Source: JABLTI01 sp035528035
GTDB lineage: Archaea > Asgardarchaeota > Heimdallarchaeia > JABLTI01
DNA: 64,000 nucleotides
Direction: 5' to 3'
NCBI GenBank assembly: GCA_035528035.1
Contig: DATKZI010000037.1
Coordinates: 77,707 to 141,706, forward strand
The position numbers and the translations under genes are program-made. Under the pieces are notes generated by a model. It ran no database searches. It was given only the letters and a program-made list of their open reading frames with translations, and was not told the DNA's origin. Shown here in pieces: positions 26,701-36,100 of this stretch; positions within the stretch are counted from its first letter, which is position 1; each line of letters opens with the position of its first letter.

Positions 26701-27070
26701 TATTTATTCCTCGTATCATTTTAGTTTCTAAACATAGCAAATAAATTATTGACACAATTCATTCACTAGTTTTTGAATTCTTTTCACTTGGGCCGACCGA
26801 GGAAAAGATAAACTCGGGTTCATTTTTGTCAATGATAAGCTCTTTAATAAAATGTTCGTTTTAACCTAAAAATGGATTTTAACTATTTTTTGCTTCTCTT
26901 ATTGTTTTTAGAGGTTAAACCAAACTCACAGAATAAATTAAATGTGTTTTCAAGGAAAAATTTTTAAGATATTATTCTCATAAATATTAGAAAGGGCTAA
27001 TCCAAAGATTCTAAAATAAATAAACAATAACATATATCACTTAGGAAGAAATAACATAGGTAGACAAACT
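26701..27070. other. Intergenic region between argF and a surface-protein gene, 370 bases
   Basis: This divergent region holds no long gene. Its one notable part is a GC-richer island at about 26788-26818 containing CCGAG and CTCGG arms (five-base-pair hairpin), which overlaps a 25-codon minus-strand frame. The right half is plain AT-rich sequence with no recognised tRNA or sRNA. Confidence 0.5.
26746..26823 (-). CDS. Possible 25-codon leader peptide upstream of argF
   Basis: A short frame starting with ATG at 26823, encoding a basic peptide that begins MNPSLSFPRSAQ and ends NELCQ, stops 45 bases before argF. The frame is open a further 14 codons upstream. Its GC-richer start region can fold into the CCGAG/CTCGG hairpin. 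Evidence is weak: it may be a small regulatory peptide, a remnant or chance. Confidence 0.2.
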   Translation of the reverse strand: MNPSLSFPRSAQVKRIQKLVNELCQ

Positions 27071-30000
27071 ATGAACATTAAAAGGAACCTAATACTAAAT
27101 CTGAGTGTTTTATTCATCTGTAGTATACTATTAAATATTTATATTTCTTATAATCAAATATCAGCTAATTCCAATTTACCAATTCAAAGTGACATTTATT
27201 CGACTAACGATACAATAGATGATAAAACCATATTCAATATAAACCAACAGATTGATGGTTCCTACACGGAAGGATATACAACTAATTATGAAGATATAGG
27301 AAATTATGGTTTTGAAGCACCTGTACTCATCAAAGAAAGTCAACCTACATTAGATGCAAAAATAGCAGTAGATGGAAGTAATAATGCTCATATATTTTGG
27401 GTAGGAAAAACGGGGGATTATTGGATACTCTATCATGTAATGAGATTTTTTGAAAATGGTTCATGGAGTACCATTGATAACTTTGGAAAAACAGATAAAA
27501 TTTTTAGCGGGGTACTTGATGTAGAAACAGACTTCTTGGGTAGAATTCACTTAGTTTGGCTTCTTAATAGTAATATATACTATATGTTGTATGATAATAT
27601 ATCTAAAACTTGGTCTAACAAAGTAATAGTCGGGTCTGGTTCAGATTTAGATCTCTCTGTAAATGAAAATGGTTTGCCAAGAATTAGTTTTATTAAAACT
27701 TTAGAATCATACTACTATGTTTATAGATATGCAAGATTGAAAGATGATTTAGTAAATTGGGAAACAACTGATATTCCTATAGGAATTAGTACTTATGATA
27801 CGAGGGCTAGAAATTCAGCACTTTTAGTAACAGATGAAAACGGAAAAGAATGTACTTATTTCTTCTTTGGGATGACATTTCGTTCAGGTTCATATTCTCA
27901 TACAGCCTATTATGTTCGATATGCTATATCTTTGAAAGAAACTTATAATAGTCCTTTTACTATTAATAATAATTTTATTCAATATAATATCCCTTATGCT
28001 TTTAATGTCTTGCCAAAACCACAAATACTTGGATCAAATGATGACAATCTTCACTTATTTTATATTTTACCAGGAGATTCAGATACATTATATTTGACAT
28101 ATCAAAGAAGAAATTCTGATAAAGAGTGGGAACCAGGGGAAACATTATCAGATAAAATTGCTTTGAATTGTGATACTGTGTCTGCTATAGATAATGCTAC
28201 AGGAAAATTGATCTATATGTGGACTCATACAACCTATATAACTGAAACAAAAGCAGCATTGTATCTGAAGACTTTTTCACCGGTAACAGAAACTTGGTCA
28301 GATGATATATTATTTTTAAATAATTATAATTATACCCAATACCCCGATTTTGATCTTGATAATTATGGTAATATGCATATGATTTGGTTTGATCAAAAAG
28401 ACGATACCAAAAGATTGTACTATAAAATGGGTTGGATAGACTCAGATGAAGATGGATTGTATGATTTTGAAGAAAGAGATATTTATGGAACTGATCCTTA
28501 TAATTCCGATTGTGATGGTGATCAATTTTTAGATGGAGAAGAAATAGCTCTTGGATTTGATCCCTTTAATCCTGATGAAGATTCAGATGGTATGGGAGAT
28601 GGTTTTGAGTATCATTATGGATTAGATCCATATACAAATGATTCCTATGATGATCTAGATAATGATTTACTTCTTAACATCGAAGAATATTACGCTAATT
28701 CATTTCCAAATAACAATGATTCAGATGATGATTTAGTATCAGATTATTTAGAGGTGAAAATTTATTATTCTGATCCAAGAGACACAGACTCAGATGACGA
28801 TGATATTAATGATGGAATAGAGATTCTTATTCTGAGCTCAAACCCCAATTCAAATGATTCTGATAATGATACAATGACTGATTGGTATGAATGGGAATAT
28901 GGATTAAATATCAATGTTAATGATACACTTGAAGATCCAGATTTAGATGGACTGATCAATCTTCTGGAATTTGAAAATGATCTTGAACCAGATAATCCCG
29001 ATTATGAAGGGGACGGCCTAAATGACTATGAGGAAGTAGTAATTTGGTTCACTAATCCAAAGAAGTATGATACAGACAAAGATGGTCTATGGGATGGTCG
29101 TGATGAAGTGTATAATTATGGTACCAACCCATTAAAACCTGATACAGATGATGATTTAATAAATGATAAAACCGAAATAGAAAAAGGGTTCGATCCATTA
29201 AACAATGATACAGATTATGATTCACTACCTGATGGTTACGAATGGATATTTCATTTAGACCCATTGGATCCCTCAGATGGTTTATTAGATAATGACCACG
29301 ATGGACTAAATAATTACGAAGAATTTTTATTATGGACAAATCCATTTTTGGTTGATTCCGATGGAGATAGATTTACTGATTTAGAGGAATTATCTTTAGG
29401 TTGTGATCCTGCAAAGTGGGATACAGACGGTGAAGGTATTGATGACTATAATGAGATTGTTGTACTTAAGACTAACGTTACGAATCCTGATACTGATTAC
29501 GATTTGTTAAATGATTATCTCGAGGTTCATAAATACAATTCAAACCCTCTCGTTCAAGACACAGATGGTGACGGTATTACTGATGGAATAGAAGTTTATA
29601 CTTATGGAACACATCCAAGCTATCGTGATTCAGATCATGACGGTATAGATGATGATGTAGAGCTTTTTATATTTGGTTCTTCTCCAATCTTAGTGGATAC
29701 AGATTTTGACGGCATGGATGATTATTTTGAATGGCTCTATGATCTTAATCCTGTAGTTGATGATTCTTATTTAGATGCCGATTCTGACGGTATTAGTAAT
29801 GGCGAAGAATTTCTGTATAATGCAAATCCATTAATTAGTGATACTGATCAAGATGGTTTAACCGATTTTGAAGAAATAGCTATTTATTTTACCAAACCTA
29901 ACTTGAAAGACACAGATCAAGACGGGCTCACTGATTTTGATGAAATCGCAGTTTATCATACTGTCCCACTTGATTTAGACACCGATGATGATCGTATTTC

Positions 30001-30343
30001 TGATGGAGAGGAAATAGCACTTGGTACTAATCCTTTATCAAGCGATACAGATATGGATGGTATTTCTGATGCTGATGAGCTATCTGATGGTACCGATCCA
30101 TTAGATGCCTCAGATAACAAGAAATTTGCTCGTCGTAATAATATCCTAATATCCTTTAGTTTAATCATTGCAGGGGTACTTGTCTACTATTTCAGTCCAA
30201 TATTAATCTCAAAATTACGTCGTGAAGAAGAAATCAATTGGATTCGTGAAGGTATCAAGAAGCGCAATGCTAAAAGTAATAGATTTGTCTCTAATAATTT
30301 AACTGTTGATTCAACAGATACTGTTAATAAATCTGAAATCTAA
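27071..30343 (+). CDS. Large surface protein with propeller-like domain and many calcium repeats
   Basis: A 1090-residue exported protein. The N-terminal signal segment is LILNLSVLFICSILLNIYI. A beta-rich region of about 80-455 has repeated strands (MHMIWFDQKDD, IHLVWLLNS) like the paralogue at 17225-19903. From about 458 to 1015 there is a long array of thrombospondin type 3-like repeats with D-x-D-x-D-G cores (DSDEDGLYDFEE, DTDQDGLTDFEE and many variants) spaced by about 18-30 residues. A membrane helix follows (ILISFSLIIAGVLVYYFSPIL, about 1027-1047) and a basic cytoplasmic tail of about 40 residues. It is likely a calcium-stiffened stalk that presents the propeller away from the cell. The ligand is unknown. 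The repeat spacing looks regular enough for a rod. Confidence 0.8.
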   Translation: MNIKRNLILNLSVLFICSILLNIYISYNQISANSNLPIQSDIYSTNDTIDDKTIFNINQQIDGSYTEGYTTNYEDIGNYGFEAPVLIKESQPTLDAKIAVDGSNNAHIFWVGKTGDYWILYHVMRFFENGSWSTIDNFGKTDKIFSGVLDVETDFLGRIHLVWLLNSNIYYMLYDNISKTWSNKVIVGSGSDLDLSVNENGLPRISFIKTLESYYYVYRYARLKDDLVNWETTDIPIGISTYDTRARNSALLVTDENGKECTYFFFGMTFRSGSYSHTAYYVRYAISLKETYNSPFTINNNFIQYNIPYAFNVLPKPQILGSNDDNLHLFYILPGDSDTLYLTYQRRNSDKEWEPGETLSDKIALNCDTVSAIDNATGKLIYMWTHTTYITETKAALYLKTFSPVTETWSDDILFLNNYNYTQYPDFDLDNYGNMHMIWFDQKDDTKRLYYKMGWIDSDEDGLYDFEERDIYGTDPYNSDCDGDQFLDGEEIALGFDPFNPDEDSDGMGDGFEYHYGLDPYTNDSYDDLDNDLLLNIEEYYANSFPNNNDSDDDLVSDYLEVKIYYSDPRDTDSDDDDINDGIEILILSSNPNSNDSDNDTMTDWYEWEYGLNINVNDTLEDPDLDGLINLLEFENDLEPDNPDYEGDGLNDYEEVVIWFTNPKKYDTDKDGLWDGRDEVYNYGTNPLKPDTDDDLINDKTEIEKGFDPLNNDTDYDSLPDGYEWIFHLDPLDPSDGLLDNDHDGLNNYEEFLLWTNPFLVDSDGDRFTDLEELSLGCDPAKWDTDGEGIDDYNEIVVLKTNVTNPDTDYDLLNDYLEVHKYNSNPLVQDTDGDGITDGIEVYTYGTHPSYRDSDHDGIDDDVELFIFGSSPILVDTDFDGMDDYFEWLYDLNPVVDDSYLDADSDGISNGEEFLYNANPLISDTDQDGLTDFEEIAIYFTKPNLKDTDQDGLTDFDEIAVYHTVPLDLDTDDDRISDGEEIALGTNPLSSDTDMDGISDADELSDGTDPLDASDNKKFARRNNILISFSLIIAGVLVYYFSPILISKLRREEEINWIREGIKKRNAKSNRFVSNNLTVDSTDTVNKSEI

Positions 30344-30358
30344 AGTGATTTTCACTTT
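30342..30358 (+). terminator. Short hairpin terminator
   Basis: AAAGTGA-TTT-TCACTTT forms a seven-base-pair stem overlapping the stop codon of the surface-protein gene and is followed by ATTTCATTTATTTT. Confidence 0.5.
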
Positions 30359-30430
30359 ATTTCATTTATTTTCTATTTTAATTAAAAAAAGTTTATTATT
30401 TACACTCGTAATTTGAATACTTATTGCTAA

Positions 30431-30625
30431 TCACTTTTTAGAATCCCTTAAGAGTTTCCCATTTGAGCCAATATTTTCAGGTTCATTTTCATGTATTATA
30501 ACTATTATATGTGCAAAATCATCTGGATAACCATAGGCTTCTTTTAATGCTTTATCCATCAATTCAACTAATTTTCTTTTTTGTTCAATATTTCTTTTCG
30601 GTCCTTCAATCGTAATTAATGGCAT
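30431..30625 (-). CDS. 4-oxalocrotonate tautomerase family protein
   Basis: A 64-residue protein with the N-terminal catalytic proline (P2 in MPLITIEGP, Pro1 after Met removal) and the beta-alpha-beta pattern of small tautomerases. The family catalyses keto-enol isomerisation of small 2-oxoacids through the N-terminal Pro. The substrate here is unknown. It is 51 bases downstream of the DinB-like gene on the same strand. Confidence 0.8.
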   Translation of the reverse strand: MPLITIEGPKRNIEQKRKLVELMDKALKEAYGYPDDFAHIIVIIHENEPENIGSNGKLLRDSKK

Positions 30626-30676
30626 TAATTATTCTTCTCCTCTTAGTACCTTCGATTAATATGTAATCCTTGATTT

Positions 30677-31219
30677 TTATGCTTTCTCTACAGCTTTTTT
30701 CTTTTCTAATTTGTATAATCTATAAATTAGTTGAATCTGACCAAGATGGATTATTTCATGCTCAAGAATATGGTATAGAATCCACTCTATGGTATATTTT
30801 TCATCATCAGATTCAATAATCTTCTCAAGTTCATTATCAGTCATTTTTATTAGTCTATTGTGTACTTCTGTTCGTACTAAATTCAATCGATCTAAATAGA
30901 CTATTATATCATTGTTTTGTATTTGAGGAATATTTACTTCTGGTCGTAAAGAGAAAGCGTATTTCCATCCATCAAAATCCATTTCTTTACCATCTATATC
31001 CATAAAAATCCATGACCATTCAACAGCAGCAATATGAAGTAATAATGTTCCAATAGTCTCAATCTGTTTCTTATTTGGTGAAAAATCTAATTCATCAATC
31101 GATAATTTACTTACAAATCGCACAAGTTTTTCTCTAATTTTTTCCATTTGAGCAAACCATTGAGCTATTTTTGGTTGGAGAATATTATCCCGAGTGAGCT
31201 CTTCTAGTTCTTTATCCAA
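30677..31219 (-). CDS. DinB-like metal-binding four-helix protein
   Basis: A 180-residue helical protein of the DinB/YfiT-like superfamily. The expected metal-binding histidines are seen in LLHIAAVEWSW near 65-75 and in YHILEHEIIHLGQI near 148-161. Family members act as thiol-dependent transferases or have unknown roles. No partner thiol pathway is visible nearby. It lies between ftsY and the tautomerase gene on the same strand. Confidence 0.75.
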   Translation of the reverse strand: MDKELEELTRDNILQPKIAQWFAQMEKIREKLVRFVSKLSIDELDFSPNKKQIETIGTLLLHIAAVEWSWIFMDIDGKEMDFDGWKYAFSLRPEVNIPQIQNNDIIVYLDRLNLVRTEVHNRLIKMTDNELEKIIESDDEKYTIEWILYHILEHEIIHLGQIQLIYRLYKLEKKKAVEKA

Positions 31220-31274
31220 ATTTAATCACAAATAAACAATCTAAAAAGAATAAAAAAAGTATTCTCTTTAGAAA

Positions 31275-32189
31275 TTACTTTTCTGGAATAATTGAATCGG
31301 CGAACCATGCAGAATCGAATGGGATAAAGTCTGAATATTTTTGACCAATACCAATGAAAATTATTGGCGCTTTAGTCGCATATACAACAGAGAGGGCAGC
31401 ACCACCTTTTGGGTCAGCATCTACTTTAGTAAGTATACTAGCATCAATCCCAACTATTCTATCATATTCCTCTGCTTGTAAAGCTGCATCATTACCGGTT
31501 AAAGCATCTGCTACAAAAATATTCAAATCAGGTTCAGCTATACGGACAATTTTCTGTAGCTCTCTCATTAGATTCTTATTTGTTTGCAGTCTGCCTGCAG
31601 TATCAGCAATAACTACATCAATTCCTTTTGCACGTGCGTGTTGAATTGTATCAAAAATTACTGCAGCAGGATCTGATCCATAGGTTTGCTTTATAATTCT
31701 TACACCTAATTTTTCACAATGTTTACTGATTTGGTCTATTGCTCCTGCTCGAAAAGTATCTCCAGCACCAATTACCACAGAATATTTATTATTTATTAGA
31801 AATTGAGTTAATTTAGCAATAGAAGTGGTTTTTCCTGAACCATTTGGACCAAAAATTGCAAGTACGGTTGGTTCACCATTTTTCTTATTTTCGGCTATTA
31901 TTTTTAGTATGTCGATTTTTTCTCTCGGTGATTCAAGAATATCAATAATTGATTTTCTTAATGCCTCATAGGTTATTTTTTTTCTAGAAACAAGTCTTCC
32001 AACTTTGGTATTTATTAGTGCATTTTCAACATCTTTAGTGATCTTTTCAGCAATAGGTACTGCAACATTGTTACCTATTAGGGCTAATTGAAGTTCGTAT
32101 AAAGGCTTTTCTAAATTCTGAGGAGTAAGATCTTTTTGAGTGATTTTTTCAACTATAGAATCTATGCCAATTTTTAATTTCTTAAACAT
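31275..32189 (-). CDS. ftsY: Signal recognition particle receptor FtsY
   Basis: The SRP receptor GTPase, about 304 residues, consisting of the NG domain with almost no acidic N-terminal extension, as in other archaea. Motifs seen are GPNGSGKTTSIAKL (G1), DTFRAGAIDQ, DTAGRLQTN (G3) and TKVDADPKGGAALS (G4). It docks SRP-ribosome complexes to the membrane for cotranslational insertion. The frame opens at a GTG at 32201, but the ATG at 32189 gives the family-like start MFKKLKIGI. It ends the aIF6-eL20-prefoldin-FtsY gene string. Confidence 0.95.
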   Translation of the reverse strand: MFKKLKIGIDSIVEKITQKDLTPQNLEKPLYELQLALIGNNVAVPIAEKITKDVENALINTKVGRLVSRKKITYEALRKSIIDILESPREKIDILKIIAENKKNGEPTVLAIFGPNGSGKTTSIAKLTQFLINNKYSVVIGAGDTFRAGAIDQISKHCEKLGVRIIKQTYGSDPAAVIFDTIQHARAKGIDVVIADTAGRLQTNKNLMRELQKIVRIAEPDLNIFVADALTGNDAALQAEEYDRIVGIDASILTKVDADPKGGAALSVVYATKAPIIFIGIGQKYSDFIPFDSAWFADSIIPEK

Positions 32190-32305
32190 GGTATTTAACA
32201 CTCATTTCTAGTTATCGAATAATTAGCACTTTCGTAATTATATATTTATCATAATGAAATCAAATTAATTGATAATAGAAAATTAATGAGTTAAAAAGAC
32301 TGCCT

Positions 32306-32770
32306 TTAACTCACTAAGCTTGGATCATAAGTTGGTTTTGATGGACCTTGTAATTGTTGATAAATTGCTTGAGCTTTTTGTTCCATGATATTAATTTGAT
32401 TAATAATTTGATCTAGTTGATCTGCTAAAGCTAATCGTTCTTTTTCAACTTCATCCATCCGTCTATCAACTTCTTTAATCGCATCATCAAGTGATTTCTC
32501 AACGATAACACCTGAACCAACATTGTAGAAGACTTTGTCGGTTTGTATGGGCTTAGCTCGAAGCATAATACCTGAACCTAATTGGATTAAAGTTTCCTCA
32601 GGATTTGTCTCTTCTTTTAGTCCAGATAAAGTTGCTTTTGATCTACTTAAGTCGATGAGATAATTTTGTAAAGTTTCAATTTGTACTTGAAGTTGTTTAC
32701 CATAATCATCGAATCTTTGTAATTCATTTGTAATTGACTGGAATTCTCTTCGTAATTCATCTTCGCTCAT
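32306..32770 (-). CDS. pfdA: Prefoldin alpha subunit
   Basis: A 154-residue prefoldin alpha subunit: two long coiled-coil arms (about 1-50 and 95-140) around a central beta-hairpin region with the family segment IQLGSGIMLRAKP and NVGSGVIVEKSLDDA. It assembles with beta subunits into a hexameric chaperone that hands unfolded proteins to the thermosome. It lies between eL20 and ftsY, the conserved archaeal order. Confidence 0.95.
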   Translation of the reverse strand: MSEDELRREFQSITNELQRFDDYGKQLQVQIETLQNYLIDLSRSKATLSGLKEETNPEETLIQLGSGIMLRAKPIQTDKVFYNVGSGVIVEKSLDDAIKEVDRRMDEVEKERLALADQLDQIINQINIMEQKAQAIYQQLQGPSKPTYDPSLVS

Positions 32771-32833
32771 AATTTACACCACTTTAAATAAAAAGGGTAG
32801 TCAAGTAGTTTCAATGACTTTTCTTTTTACAAT

Positions 32834-33097
32834 TTATTGATGAATTTTTATATTTTCATCGGAAGCTATTTCTTTTAGAATTGGATTTTTTAATTCAGAA
32901 TCACTAATCTCTTTTATTTTAATTACTTCTAAATGTTGACGATCTATACGGTGCTTACTACCAATTCTTGAATAAGCTTGTTCTAAGGCATCTTTCTCTG
33001 AAACAGCTCTAACATCAACTTCGTGTTTTTCTTTTCTAGTTAGTGGTTTTTTTTCGAATGTTATTCTATAATTCTTTACTTGCACTTCTTTTGGCAT
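32834..33097 (-). CDS. rplX: Large ribosomal subunit protein eL20 (LX/L18a)
   Basis: An 87-residue archaeal LX protein, homologous to the start of eukaryotic L18a. It begins VKNYRITFEKKP and includes the RIGSKHRIDRQHLEVIKIKEI segment, both typical of the family. Found beside aIF6 and prefoldin alpha in many archaea. The last 15 residues (LKNPILKEIASDENIKIHQ region) extend slightly beyond the common core. Confidence 0.92.
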   Translation of the reverse strand: MPKEVQVKNYRITFEKKPLTRKEKHEVDVRAVSEKDALEQAYSRIGSKHRIDRQHLEVIKIKEISDSELKNPILKEIASDENIKIHQ

Positions 33098-33175
33098 TTT
33101 TATCCAACTCTCTATTAACTATTTGAACAAATTTATAATGGGTTTTTATTATTTTTGTATATAATGTTAATTAAG

Positions 33176-33850
33176 CTACATTCCCCGTAATGTTTGATAA
33201 ATTCTTTGAAGTTCAGGTCCTGTAGTATCTTTGCCAGTTATTGCTCCTATTGAATTTGCAAAACATCCTATGCTTACATAAGGAACACCACGATTTATTG
33301 TGCCAACATTCACTGGAACACCTAAACGTTCGCTAATCCATGTCATTTCCATTTCTGTAGTTAAAGGATGTACAAGAACACCCTTGTTAGTAGCTAATGC
33401 ATGTGATCCTACTAGAGGTGATTTTATAATATTTCCTCGCTCAACTTCTACATCCAAAGTATCTCGAATGATATCAATTGCTTCTGGCTCCATTTTCTCA
33501 TGAACAATTGCACCATGATCGTTGAGAAGAATACTATTACCTAAGCAAGTAATTTTACTTTCAATAATACCAATGTTTATTGAGCCATCAAAAACTTCCT
33601 TAATTTTATTATATTCTCTTGGAGAAATTATATGAGGTAGAACAATTCCTTTGGAATTTGCTGCTGCAAGAATACCTACAAGTGTTGAATCGCCAATATC
33701 AAGTCTAGTAATTGGTACTTCTAAAGCTTTAGCTATCGCTTCTTCAGCTTTTTTCGTCCAAGTTTTTGATATTATGGCAAATTTATCTGTGGTTAAACCA
33801 AAGGCTCCTAAAGATGATAGGCCATTCACAGATGTTCTGATAATATTCAT
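33176..33850 (-). CDS. eif6: Translation initiation factor aIF6
   Basis: A 224-residue aIF6, which binds the large subunit and prevents premature joining with the small subunit. The fivefold repeated beta-alpha units are evident (VPITRLDIGDSTLVGILAAANSKG; VEVERGNIIKSPLVGSHALATNKG; VPVNVGTINRGVPYVSIGCFANS). The frame has ATGs at 33856 and 33850; I prefer the second because an AGGTTG ribosome binding site then has a spacing of about eight bases. It is first in the string with eL20, prefoldin and ftsY. L31e/L39e, often next to it in archaea, are absent here. Confidence 0.94.
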   Translation of the reverse strand: MNIIRTSVNGLSSLGAFGLTTDKFAIISKTWTKKAEEAIAKALEVPITRLDIGDSTLVGILAAANSKGIVLPHIISPREYNKIKEVFDGSINIGIIESKITCLGNSILLNDHGAIVHEKMEPEAIDIIRDTLDVEVERGNIIKSPLVGSHALATNKGVLVHPLTTEMEMTWISERLGVPVNVGTINRGVPYVSIGCFANSIGAITGKDTTGPELQRIYQTLRGM

Positions 33851-33910
33851 TTTCATTCAACCTATAGTAGAGATATACTTTAATTACTGAAACGCCTCGA
33901 ACTAGAATTA

Positions 33911-33920
33911 ACTATATAAA
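33911..33920 (-). promoter_or_regulatory. Predicted TATA box for the aIF6 gene string
   Basis: Read on the minus strand, TTTATATAGT lies about 60 bases upstream of the aIF6 start, within a purine-preceded context (GAAATGA). It suits a transcript running through aIF6, eL20, prefoldin and ftsY. Confidence 0.45.
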
Positions 33921-34005
33921 TCATTTCGCAAGAATGAGTATTGTTGAAAAATCATTTTGTTATGGATAGTGAATATTTTAAAGCGTAAAATAATTATAAG
34001 TAATT

Positions 34006-34938
34006 ATGGTGAAATTTAAGGTAGTATCAATATCTCATTCCATTGATCCAGACGGTATTGGTTCACAGGCAATTATTTTTAGATATTTCAGAGAGTTAGG
34101 TATTGAACCTGTGGGATTTCTTGCAGATTATAACAATTTTGCAGATGTATTAGAAGATGCTATAAAAGAAAATCCTACTGTTTTAATTGTTAGTGATTTA
34201 GGATTAAATAGCAAAGTAATTCAAGCTATCATTGAACCGATGAAAAATCTTCAAGCAAGAAAAATTTGGATTGATCATCATAATGCTCCTACAGAATTAA
34301 AAGAGCTTATAATAGAAATGACTGATGAATTCATACATGATACTACTATATGTGCAGCAGAATTAACACAGAAACGATTTATGCCTGAGGATAATATCTC
34401 AAAGAAGATTGCTCAAATAGGTCATAATGGTGATTTTGATATCAAAGATCGTTTAACAACTATCTTCTATACTTTGATAGACTATTATCGATTTTCTACA
34501 AAGGACCTTATTAGGATTCGTGAAATGCTAGTTAAAGGTGATTTTGATAATAAAGAAATCTTTGAAGAATATTTAGCCGCCTATAAAGTCTTTGAAGCTG
34601 AACGAGATCGCATACGTAAAGAATTGAAATCCATCATTATAGATAACAAAACCATAGCAATTGCTTATTCTAGTTTATTACCTCGAGGAAAGATAACAAA
34701 ATTCCTTTCAGAAATCAGTGAAGATGATATATTATTAGCAATAGATACTACTAATTTTAGAATTGGTTTACGAAGCGAAAAATACGATGTTGCTGCAGTC
34801 GCAGCAAAATTTGGTGGAGGAGGGCATAAACATCGTTCTGGGTTCACATTTAAAGATGCTTTAACAACTGATAATGAATTGTCTGATGATTTTGTTGAGC
34901 TACTTAAAGAAGCCTTAACAGAAACAGATTCATTGTAA
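34006..34938 (+). CDS. DHH-family phosphoesterase
   Basis: A 310-residue DHH/DHHA1 protein of the RecJ/NrnA superfamily. Motif I is SHSIDPDGIGS near 9-19, motif II the Asp in IVSDLGLN near 65, motif III IDHHNAP near 89-95, motif IV GHNGDFD near 144, and the C-terminal DHHA1 motif GGGGHKHRSGF near 271-281. These Mn-dependent enzymes cut nanoRNA, cyclic dinucleotides or single-stranded DNA. Size and layout fit NrnA-like or small archaeal DHH proteins better than full RecJ. It is divergent from aIF6 and precedes the M24 peptidase gene by about 60 bases. Confidence 0.88.
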   Translation: MVKFKVVSISHSIDPDGIGSQAIIFRYFRELGIEPVGFLADYNNFADVLEDAIKENPTVLIVSDLGLNSKVIQAIIEPMKNLQARKIWIDHHNAPTELKELIIEMTDEFIHDTTICAAELTQKRFMPEDNISKKIAQIGHNGDFDIKDRLTTIFYTLIDYYRFSTKDLIRIREMLVKGDFDNKEIFEEYLAAYKVFEAERDRIRKELKSIIIDNKTIAIAYSSLLPRGKITKFLSEISEDDILLAIDTTNFRIGLRSEKYDVAAVAAKFGGGGHKHRSGFTFKDALTTDNELSDDFVELLKEALTETDSL

Positions 34939-34999
34939 GTGGATTTCTGGGAGTAATGTTATTTAAGAAGAAAATTAGTTTACATACTTAAGTTTGGAA

Positions 35000-36097
35000 A
35001 TGATTACGATGCTAAAAGAACGTCAAAAAAGATTACAGGAATTAATAGTTGAATCAAAAGCTGATTGCTTATTATTATTCCCTGGAGTAGATTTGTTTTA
35101 TGCAACGGGATTGAATATTCACCAAAGTGAAAGATTAACACTCTCACTTCTCCCCAAAGAAGGGGAACCAATTTTCATTTGTCCAAGTTTTGAAAAAAGT
35201 CGTATGAAAAAAGGTCTTCAAAGAGGAGAAATTGAAACATGGGAAGAGGATGAAGATCCATTTGAATTATTGGGTTCAATCATAAAGGATCGTGAATTGG
35301 ATAAGAAAAAAATTGCATTAGATAATAAACTATGGTTTGAATGGTTTCTTAAAATTAAAGAACAATTACCAAAAGCTAATTTTGTTGGGTCAACAGATAT
35401 AGTGACAGCTGCTCGTTTAATTAAATCAGAAAAAGAAATAGATTTAATGAAAAAAGCAACTCAAATTGCTTCAGAAGCAATAATTCAATCTTTTAAACAG
35501 GTAAAACCGGGTATGACTGAGACAGAAGTGTCAAATATTGTTAAAGAAGAGCTAGCTAAAGAAGGCACACCTGCATTTAGTTTAGTACAATCAGGTCCCA
35601 ATTCAGCATTACCTCATGGAACACCTACAGGGAGAACTATAGAGAAAAACGATGTACTACTTATTGATGCTGGACCTGTATATCAAGGCTATTATGGTGA
35701 TGTAACCATAACATCAGTAATAGGTGAACCAAGTGCTAAATTCTTGAAAATTTACGATATTGTTTATGGTGCTAATAGAGCTGCCTTTGAAACATCCAAA
35801 GAAGGAGAAATAGCTGAAAATGTCGACAAAGCTGCTCGAGATTATATTACTAAAACAGGTTATGGAAAATTCTTCACACATAGATTAGGGCATGGAATTG
35901 GTATTGAAGGACATGAACCACCATATATGGTAACTGGAAATAAATTAGTTTTGAAAAATGGTATGTGTCACACAATTGAACCAGGACTCTATTTTGAAAG
36001 AGAATTTGGTGTACGTGTAGAAGATGATGTTGTAGTAAGAAAAGATTCTTGTGAATTCCTCTATGAATCTCCAAGAAAGATCTGGGAAATGATCTAA
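35000..36097 (+). CDS. Xaa-Pro aminopeptidase (M24B family)
   Basis: A 365-residue creatinase/prolidase-fold peptidase with an N-terminal domain (about 1-130) and a C-terminal pita-bread catalytic domain. Metal ligands can be assigned to the Asp in LLIDAGPVYQGYYGDVT (both Asp residues), the His in HRLGHGIG, the Glu in TIEPGLYF and the Glu in RVEDDVVV. It removes or splits N-terminal X-Pro dipeptides, complementing the prolyl oligopeptidase in this window. The frame opens at a TTG at 34994; ATGs at 35000 and 35009 are better starts. The next gene begins three bases after the stop. Confidence 0.93.
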   Translation: MITMLKERQKRLQELIVESKADCLLLFPGVDLFYATGLNIHQSERLTLSLLPKEGEPIFICPSFEKSRMKKGLQRGEIETWEEDEDPFELLGSIIKDRELDKKKIALDNKLWFEWFLKIKEQLPKANFVGSTDIVTAARLIKSEKEIDLMKKATQIASEAIIQSFKQVKPGMTETEVSNIVKEELAKEGTPAFSLVQSGPNSALPHGTPTGRTIEKNDVLLIDAGPVYQGYYGDVTITSVIGEPSAKFLKIYDIVYGANRAAFETSKEGEIAENVDKAARDYITKTGYGKFFTHRLGHGIGIEGHEPPYMVTGNKLVLKNGMCHTIEPGLYFEREFGVRVEDDVVVRKDSCEFLYESPRKIWEMI

Positions 36098-36100
36098 TAT

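Noticed and set aside
26788..26825. Possible tRNA remnant, because of the GC-richer stretch ending GGGTTCAT.
   Set aside because: No acceptor, D or anticodon stem can be built around it, on either strand.
28440..30120. Repeated GATTCAGATGATGATG-like DNA considered as a possible repeat array.
   Set aside because: The repetition comes from Asp-rich calcium-binding codons of the surface protein; units differ in length and sequence and lack spacers.
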